Assembly: GCA_002868905.1 (NCBI GenBank)
Contig: PKUA01000076.1
Span: 1 to 64,000, forward strand
Origin: Desulfuromonas sp.
Lineage (GTDB): Bacteria; Desulfobacterota; Desulfuromonadia; Desulfuromonadales; Geothermobacteraceae
Direction of reading: 5' to 3'
DNA length: 64,000 bases
Both the position numbers and the translations under genes were made by a program. Positions 58,979-64,000 of the stretch are shown here, piece after piece (position 1 is the first letter of the stretch; the number at the start of each line of letters is the position of its first letter). The notes below the pieces were generated by a model that ran no database searches, was not told where the DNA came from, and was given only the letters and a program-made list of their open reading frames with translations.

Positions 58979-60274
58979 TTAGTTGGCCGGGAAACCGAAT
59001 ATCTGCGGGAAGACAACCAGGACGGCCAGAACAATCGCCTGCAGGATAATGAACGGTATCACCCCGGCATAGATGTCGGTCGTCCTGACCTCTGGGGGAG
59101 CGACTCCCTTCAGATAGAACAGACTGAAACCGAACGGCGGTGTTAAAAAGGAGGTCTGCAGGTTCATGGCGACCAGGATGGCGTACCAGATCGGATCGAT
59201 TCCGAGGTTGGCGGCGATCGGGGCGAGAATCGGCACGACGATGTAAGAAATCTCGACGAAGTCAATGAAGAACCCAAGGACCATAATGACCAGCATCGAG
59301 AGGATCAGGAACCCCCATTTTTCTCCTGGCAGGGACATCATAAAGTCCTCTACGATCCAGTCGCCACCGGTATAGGTGAAGACCATCGAGAAGGCCGTGG
59401 CGCCGATCAGGATGGCGAACACCATGGAGCTGATCTTGATCGTCTCGAGAGTACTCTCCCAGACCATCTTGACGGAGAGCTGACGGTACATTGCGGCGAG
59501 TACAATTGCGCCGAGGCCGCCGACCGAGGAGGACTCGGTTGGAGTGGCGACCCCGGTTAGGATTGAGCCGAGCACCAGGATGATCAGCACCAGCGGCGGG
59601 ACGATCGCCTTGAGGGCACGGAGAATCTGCTGCTTTTTTCTGCCTTGCATCTCATCAAGGCGGACCGGAGGGGCCAGGTCCTTCTTGATCCAGGTGATGA
59701 TAACGATATAGGTGACATAAAACAGAACCAGCGACAGGCCAGGCCAGAAAGCCGCCTTGAACAGGTCACCAACCGGTTCTTGGAAGACGTCGCCGAGGAT
59801 TATCAGGATGATCGACGGCGGGATGATCTGGCCTAGGGTGCCGGCACCGCAGATCGCACCGGCTGCCAGTTTCTTGTTGTAATTGTATTTCAGCATCACC
59901 GGCAGGGAGATGACGCCCATGGCGACGACGCTCGCACCCACGACTCCTGTTGACGCCGCCAGCAGGGCGCCGACCAGGACGGTCGAGATGGCAATCCCGC
60001 CCCGGACTTCTCCAAACAGAAACCCCATCGATTCGAGCAGTCGTTCCGCCAGCTTAGATTTCTGCAGAACAATCCCCATGAAGATAAAGAGGGGAATGGC
60101 CATGAGGATGGTATTGTTCATGATCGACCAGATGCGGTGTGGCATCAGGGCGAAGATCTGTGTGCCCTCGGCGAACAGGCCGAAAAAGACCGCGACACCA
60201 CCGAAGGTGAAAGCGACCGGGAAGCCGATCAGGAGCATCACCAGTGCGACACCGAACATGACGAGGCCGATCAT
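58979..60274 (-). CDS. dctM: TRAP transporter large permease DctM
   Basis: 431 residues with about 12 hydrophobic helices. MIGLVMFGVALVMLLIGFPVAFTFGGVAV opens it; PLFIFMGIVLQKSKLAERLLESMGFLFGEVRGGIAISTVLVGALLAASTGVVGASVVAMG, GAGTLGQIIPPSIILIILGDV and LVAMNLQTSFLTPPFGFSLFYLKG are the DctM landmarks. It is the driving subunit of the sodium-coupled carboxylate transporter encoded with DctQ and the binding protein. It starts 40 bp after the dctQ stop. Confidence 0.93.
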   Translation of the reverse strand: MIGLVMFGVALVMLLIGFPVAFTFGGVAVFFGLFAEGTQIFALMPHRIWSIMNNTILMAIPLFIFMGIVLQKSKLAERLLESMGFLFGEVRGGIAISTVLVGALLAASTGVVGASVVAMGVISLPVMLKYNYNKKLAAGAICGAGTLGQIIPPSIILIILGDVFQEPVGDLFKAAFWPGLSLVLFYVTYIVIITWIKKDLAPPVRLDEMQGRKKQQILRALKAIVPPLVLIILVLGSILTGVATPTESSSVGGLGAIVLAAMYRQLSVKMVWESTLETIKISSMVFAILIGATAFSMVFTYTGGDWIVEDFMMSLPGEKWGFLILSMLVIMVLGFFIDFVEISYIVVPILAPIAANLGIDPIWYAILVAMNLQTSFLTPPFGFSLFYLKGVAPPEVRTTDIYAGVIPFIILQAIVLAVLVVFPQIFGFPAN

Positions 60275-60314
60275 GATTGAGCGCCTTTTTTTATTTCAAC
60301 ATTTTTCATGGTCC

Positions 60315-60854
60315 TCATAGGACATCATCTTCTATGTGATGCTCCGGCGGCGCTTCGACGCCGCGGAATATATTGATGTTGCGAACGATGAAGCCGCATG
60401 CCGAGACGGTCAGGAAGATGAAAGAAGCCGGAATCACCGCCTTGATCAACCAGCGATGGGTCAAGCCTCCCGGGTCTCCGCTCACCTCATGAACTTCATA
60501 TGCTTCCTTGACGAACCAGATCGAACCGTTGATGATCAGGACGGCGAGGGGGATCAGGAAAATCAGGGTGCCGGCAATGTTGACGGTTGCTTTCCACTTC
60601 GGCGAGAACTGGTCGTAGAGGATATCAACCCGGACATGCCCGTCCTCCTTGAGCGTAAAGGCCATGCCGAACAGGAAGACAATGGCGAACAGGTGCCACT
60701 CCATCTCCTGCAGAGCGATCGAACCACTTTTGAAGAAGTAGCGCATGATCGCGTCGTAAAAGACATTGGCCAGCATCACCAGGTTGAGGACCCCGGCGAT
60801 CCAGCCCATGATGTCCGAGAAGCGGTCGAAGAATCGTTCCAGTTTCAGCAACAT
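60315..60854 (-). CDS. dctQ: TRAP transporter small permease DctQ
   Basis: About 179 residues with four hydrophobic helices (around 20, 55, 95 and 140). SIALQEMEWHLFAIVFLFGMAFTLKEDGHVRVDILYD is the DctQ signature. It bridges the binding protein and DctM. ATG 60854 is preferred; a GTG at 60890 would add 12 residues. It follows a terminator 130 bp after dctP. Confidence 0.87.
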   Translation of the reverse strand: MLLKLERFFDRFSDIMGWIAGVLNLVMLANVFYDAIMRYFFKSGSIALQEMEWHLFAIVFLFGMAFTLKEDGHVRVDILYDQFSPKWKATVNIAGTLIFLIPLAVLIINGSIWFVKEAYEVHEVSGDPGGLTHRWLIKAVIPASFIFLTVSACGFIVRNINIFRGVEAPPEHHIEDDVL

Positions 60855-60981
60855 CAGATCGTCTTTCAATCGGGTAGATTTAAGAAGCACTCAATCGAAT
60901 TAACATAAAGACAGCGAAAATCCGGTCAAGGTAGAACTTTCATGCTGACTCGGTGTCCTTTTGTCGACCCGTCTGGTCGAT

Positions 60982-61016
60982 AAAAAGGGCTCCCGGGAAT
61001 CACCGGGAGCCCTTTT
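60982..61016 (-). terminator. Strong terminator between dctP and dctQ
   Basis: AAAAGGGCTCCCGG and CCGGGAGCCCTTTT form a long stem that ends in a T run on the minus strand, 8 bp after the dctP stop. Most transcripts should end here, so the binding protein would exceed the permeases. Confidence 0.85.
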
Positions 61017-61023
61017 CGTCTTA

Positions 61024-62103
61024 TCAGAGATTGTCTTTCAGGTAGGTATAATCCGAAATTTCGGTCCACTTGCGGACCTTCTTCATATAGTCCTTCTGCG
61101 AATCGTAGATTTTCTTGAAGGTCGCATCCTTGGCGGCCGTCGCCTCGAGAAGCTCATTGTTGACCTTCTTCATGGCGGCGATAACCTCCTTCGGGAAGGT
61201 CCGGATCTTGATGTGTGGGAATTCTTTCTCGATCTTCGCCCAGTTGACGGCGCTGTCGTTGTAGGAACGGGCGTACATGTCGTAGGCCGCGAACTTCATG
61301 GCGGTCTCGACAATCGCCTGCAGGTGCTTGGGCAGGGCGTCAAACTTCTTCTGGTTGACTAGGAACTGTAGCTCAGTCGCAGGTTCATGCCAGCCGGTGT
61401 AGTAGTTCGGTGCGATTTTGTGGAAGCCCATGTTCAGGTCGAGAGACGGGCCGACCCACTCAAGGGCGTCAATGGTGCCACGGTCGAGGGCGGTGTAAAG
61501 CTCGCCGGCCGGGATGTTGGTGACGACGACACCGAGCTTGGAGAGGACTTCGCCGGCAAAGCCGGGAATTCTCATTTTCAAGCCTTTGAGGTCAGCAAGA
61601 GATTTGATCTCCTTCTGGAACCAGCCGCCCATCTGGTTGCTGGTGTTGCCACCCGGAAAGGAGTAGACGCCGTGTTTGTCGTAGACCTCCCTCATCAGTT
61701 CCATGCCACCGCCGTAGTAGAACCAGGCGTACTGCTCGGGAGCGATCATGCCGAACGGCATGGTGGTGAACGGCATGGTGTTGATATCTTTCCCCTTCCA
61801 GTAGTACGAGGCGGAGTGCCCCATTTCGTACTGGCCCGCCTTGACCATGTCGAGGACCCCAAACGGAGCTTTGTGCTTGTTCTTGGAGTCGATGCGGATT
61901 TCCATTTCGCCGCCCGACATTTCCTTGACCATGTCGGCCATTTTGACGACCGCATCGCCGAAGATTGGGAAGTTGGTCGGCCAGGTCATGGCCAGTTTCC
62001 AACGGTACTTCGGTGCGGCATCGGCCGGTGTCACCAGGAATCCTGTGCCGACAAGCGAAAACGCTACCAGCAAGCAAACGAGCAAACGACTAACTTTTCT
62101 CAT
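61024..62103 (-). CDS. dctP: TRAP transporter substrate-binding protein DctP, TakP-like
   Basis: About 359 residues after a signal peptide ending VTPADA. YRWKLAMTWPTNFPIFGDAVVKMADMV, PFGVLDMVKAGQYEMGHSASYYWKGKD, GGGMELMREVYDKHGVYSFPGGNTSNQMGGWF and ALEWVGPSLDLNMGFHKIAPNYY closely follow TakP, the periplasmic binder of pyruvate and other 2-oxo monocarboxylates. Three ATG codons follow GGAGG; the third (62103) has the best spacing. It binds the organic acid and delivers it to DctQM. Confidence 0.9.
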   Translation of the reverse strand: MRKVSRLLVCLLVAFSLVGTGFLVTPADAAPKYRWKLAMTWPTNFPIFGDAVVKMADMVKEMSGGEMEIRIDSKNKHKAPFGVLDMVKAGQYEMGHSASYYWKGKDINTMPFTTMPFGMIAPEQYAWFYYGGGMELMREVYDKHGVYSFPGGNTSNQMGGWFQKEIKSLADLKGLKMRIPGFAGEVLSKLGVVVTNIPAGELYTALDRGTIDALEWVGPSLDLNMGFHKIAPNYYTGWHEPATELQFLVNQKKFDALPKHLQAIVETAMKFAAYDMYARSYNDSAVNWAKIEKEFPHIKIRTFPKEVIAAMKKVNNELLEATAAKDATFKKIYDSQKDYMKKVRKWTEISDYTYLKDNL

Positions 62104-62196
62104 CATCATTCCTCCTTTTCAGCTGATATGAAGTGCATCTGGTTTGGGGCTTGGAGACAACCCGGGTTGCCTACGGTCAAAAGGTTAAAACGTTCT

Positions 62197-62228
62197 ATTA
62201 TAATTGCCTTTTTATTTGGCCCTGTCAA
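62197..62228 (-). promoter_or_regulatory. Promoter of the TRAP transporter genes
   Basis: A consensus TTGACA (62228-62223) and a consensus TATAAT (62202-62197) are present but 20 bp apart, longer than usual, as in promoters that need an activator such as a MerR protein. Confidence 0.5.
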
Positions 62229-62322
62229 ACTGACGTTCTGTTTTTTCGGCCTCTTGACGGGAAAATTGTTCGCGATAAGGTTTCTGAGTCGGAATATTCA
62301 CATTAGTCACGGGGAGTTGGCC

Positions 62323-63300
62323 ATGGCAAAAGCGATTCGGATTCACCAAACAGGCGGCCCGGAAGTTCTGCAGTGGGAAGAGGTCTCGGTCAATAATCCC
62401 GGACCGGGTGAAGTCAAGATCAGGCAGTTGGCGGTCGGCCTCAACTTTATCGATGTCTATCACCGGACCGGGCTTTACACTCTCAACGAATTGCCGGCAA
62501 CACCGGGAATGGAAGGCGCCGGTATTGTCGAGGCGGTCGGGGAAGGTGTCGGCGAGGTGTCAATCGGCGACCGGGTCGCTTACGCTGGGCTCCCAACCGG
62601 TGCCTACGCGGAAGAGCGCCTGATCCCGGCCCATCGCCTGGTCAGGATACCGGAGGGAATCAGCGATATCCAGGCGGCCGGCATGATGCTGCAAGGGATG
62701 ACCGTCCAGTACCTGCTCCGCTCAACCTATCGTGTGAAAAAAGGAGAGACGATCCTCTTCCACGCCGCCGCCGGGGGTGTTGGCCTTCTTGCCTGCCAGT
62801 GGGCAAAGCACCTCGGTGCCACGGTGATCGGGACGGTCGGCAACAGTGAGAAGGCGGCCCTGGCGAGAGCGCATGGTTGTAACCACACCATCCTCTACGA
62901 CCAGGAGGACTGGGTGGCTCGGGTCAAGGAGCTGACGGACGGGGCGGGGGTCTCGGTCGTCTACGACTCGGTTGGGCAGGCGACCTTCATGAAGTCGCTC
63001 GATTGTTTGCGGCCGATGGGTATGCTGGTCAGCTTTGGGCAGTCCTCGGGGCCGGTCTCGGCTTTCGACCCCGGAGTCCTCGCCGCCAAGGGGTCTCTGT
63101 ATCTGACCCGCCCGACCCTGATGACCTACACCGCCAAAAGGGAGGATCTGCTCGCCAGCGCCAACGAGCTGTTCAATGTGGTCGGCTCCGGAGCGGTCAA
63201 GGTTGAGGTCAAACAGTCCTACCCACTGGCCGAAGCCGCGCAGGCGCATCGTGACCTGGAGGCGCGCAAGACCTCCGGCTCGACGGTCCTGCTGCCATAG
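62323..63300 (+). CDS. NADPH:quinone oxidoreductase, zinc-independent MDR family
   Basis: 325 residues from ATG 62323, with GGGGAG before it. The N-terminal domain has GPGEVKIRQLAVGLNFIDVYHRTGLY and PGMEGAGIVEAVGEGV; the Rossmann domain begins AAAGGVGLLACQWAKHLGATVIGTVGN with the NADPH motif, and SGPVSAFDP follows. No zinc ligands are seen. It should reduce quinones or enones with NADPH. A long open frame on this strand upstream of 62323 is only the shadow of dctP. Confidence 0.9.
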   Translation: MAKAIRIHQTGGPEVLQWEEVSVNNPGPGEVKIRQLAVGLNFIDVYHRTGLYTLNELPATPGMEGAGIVEAVGEGVGEVSIGDRVAYAGLPTGAYAEERLIPAHRLVRIPEGISDIQAAGMMLQGMTVQYLLRSTYRVKKGETILFHAAAGGVGLLACQWAKHLGATVIGTVGNSEKAALARAHGCNHTILYDQEDWVARVKELTDGAGVSVVYDSVGQATFMKSLDCLRPMGMLVSFGQSSGPVSAFDPGVLAAKGSLYLTRPTLMTYTAKREDLLASANELFNVVGSGAVKVEVKQSYPLAEAAQAHRDLEARKTSGSTVLLP

Positions 63301-63312
63301 ACAACTCTTTGC

Positions 63313-64000
63313 TCAAGTCGGCAACAGGCGGGACAATAGCACCGGCACGGCGGTCTCGACGCGCAGGATTCTTTCGCCGAGGGACGCGGTGGAAAACCCC
63401 GCCTCCTGAAGCTTCTCCAGCTCGTAGGGGATAAAGCCCCCTTCGGGACCAATCGCCAGGGTGGTCGGCTCGGCGATCTCCCGCGGGAAGCCTTGTGTTG
63501 CTGCCGGGTGGGCAACCAGCCCCTTTGTTCCTGCTGTCAGGCCCGGCAGTTCATCCTCGACAAATGGCTTGAAGCGCTGACGCAGGTGTACCTCCGGTAG
63601 CAAAGTGTCGCAGGCTTGCTCAAGACCGAGCAGCAAATGTTCTCTCAGCTTTTCCGGCTGCAGCAACGGGCTGCCCCAGAAACTCTTCTCCACCCGGTAG
63701 CTGTTGATCAGGTAGATCTGCTTGACACCGAGCGAAGTGACGCTCTGCAGAACCCGTTTCAACATTTTCGGGCGTGGGAGCGCCAGCAGCAGGTTGCAGG
63801 AGAGCGGGGTCGGCGGCGGCTGGTGCAGCCGGGTTTCCATCTCCAGTCTTTCGCCGTCGATCACGCTGACGGTCCCTTCGCCCAGCAGGCCGTTCACCAG
63901 CCCGATCCGCAGCTTGTCACCGGGCTGTGCCTGGTGTACCTCGAGGATATGCTGCAGACGCCGGCCGCAGAGGCGGACGCTATGCTCACTGACAAAATCA
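63313..64000 (-). CDS. rsmE: 16S rRNA m3U1498 methyltransferase RsmE, truncated by the window edge
   Basis: The frame runs to the right edge, so the N-terminus is missing. Residues VRLCGRRLQHILEVHQAQPGDKL form the N-terminal RNA-binding domain; the SPOUT methyltransferase part has LALPRPKMLKRVLQSVTSLGVKQIYLI, LAIGPEGGFIPYELEKLQEAGF and LGERILRVETAVP. The knot residues GPEGG and LRVETA are intact. It methylates U1498 of 16S rRNA. It converges on the oxidoreductase gene 12 bp away. Confidence 0.92.
   Translation of the reverse strand, partial: DFVSEHSVRLCGRRLQHILEVHQAQPGDKLRIGLVNGLLGEGTVSVIDGERLEMETRLHQPPPTPLSCNLLLALPRPKMLKRVLQSVTSLGVKQIYLINSYRVEKSFWGSPLLQPEKLREHLLLGLEQACDTLLPEVHLRQRFKPFVEDELPGLTAGTKGLVAHPAATQGFPREIAEPTTLAIGPEGGFIPYELEKLQEAGFSTASLGERILRVETAVPVLLSRLLPT

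Noticed and set aside
58765-59049. Plus-strand frame of 94 codons between the MerR pair and dctM
   Set aside because: Its 3' part is antisense to dctM and there is no ribosome binding site or homology I can name.
61387-62322. Apparent 300-codon N-terminal extension of the quinone oxidoreductase
   Set aside because: It is antisense to dctP, crosses its promoter region, and the family start with GGGGAG is at 62323.
1-64000. CRISPR arrays, tRNA or rRNA genes, prophage or integrase genes
   Set aside because: No regularly spaced repeats, no cloverleaf or rRNA sequence, and no integrase or structural phage protein were seen on either strand.

Overview
The window reads as chromosomal DNA of an anaerobic deltaproteobacterium of the Desulfuromonadales/Geobacterales type (Desulfobacterota). 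The assignment rests on gene content, not on a marker-gene tree: a complete-looking anaerobic cobamide operon carrying a BzaF-type 5-hydroxybenzimidazole synthase, a GEMM-I riboswitch with an A at the ligand-selecting position (the form known from Geobacter), a pentaheme c-type cytochrome lipoprotein, lysine-derived osmolyte genes (ablA/ablB) and a TRAP carboxylate transporter. No rRNA, tRNA, CRISPR array or intact transposon was found.

Layout. 1-2240: a GEMM riboswitch pointing off the left edge, a three-gene minus-strand group (DUF302, DUF4920, PepSY-TM) and an orphan short transcription unit. 2690-7530: a phospholipase D/VTT fusion overlapping an endonuclease/exonuclease/phosphatase protein, a CoA-disulfide-reductase-like flavoprotein, and a degenerate palindromic repeat. 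7530-12360: YciH, a divergent KamA paralogue, a small membrane protein, AblB, AblA and a MarR regulator, which look like one osmolyte operon. 12480-15940: a Kef-type antiporter, a candidate small RNA and AzlCD. 15930-33850: one very long minus-strand operon, started by a promoter and a cobalamin riboswitch, encoding cobO, cobU, cobT, cobS, cobC, cbiA, bzaF, cbiX, cbiC, cbiD, cbiET, cbiL, cbiF, cbiG, a cbiH-cbiP fusion, cbiB and cobD, followed by two less related genes. 34000-41950: pentaheme cytochrome, SulP transporter, DoxX-like protein plus rhodanese, LysE exporter and several small metal-ribbon proteins. 41980-52540: an ArsR-DUF2087-GIY-YIG regulator divergent from an OprC-like copper receptor, a tightly coupled four-gene cassette (two radical SAM enzymes, a glycosyltransferase, a TIM-barrel enzyme), a thioredoxin/MsrA-like fusion and exported MsrB and MsrA. 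52600-64000: MscS, an MBL/GreAB/DUF309 operon, a cold-shock protein, a lysine-rich small protein with RhlE, a MerR regulator next to a free-standing copy of its own C-terminal domain, a TRAP transporter, a quinone oxidoreductase and the right-edge fragment of rsmE.

How the parts work together. The cob operon should make a complete cobamide from sirohydrochlorin, but no CbiJ/CobK reductase is seen. BzaF without the later Bza enzymes predicts 5-hydroxybenzimidazolyl cobamide (factor III) as the product. The operon is under feedback control by a riboswitch with a recognisable terminator and antiterminator. ablA/ablB predict N-epsilon-acetyl-beta-lysine as a compatible solute.

The best candidates for undescribed biology are the copper-receptor locus with its self-regulating ArsR fusion and neighbouring radical SAM cassette, the thioredoxin/MsrA-like protein beside a promoter with four 11-bp phased repeats, the KamA paralogue that lacks the lysine-binding aspartates, and the 52-bp palindrome inserted in frame in cbiA.
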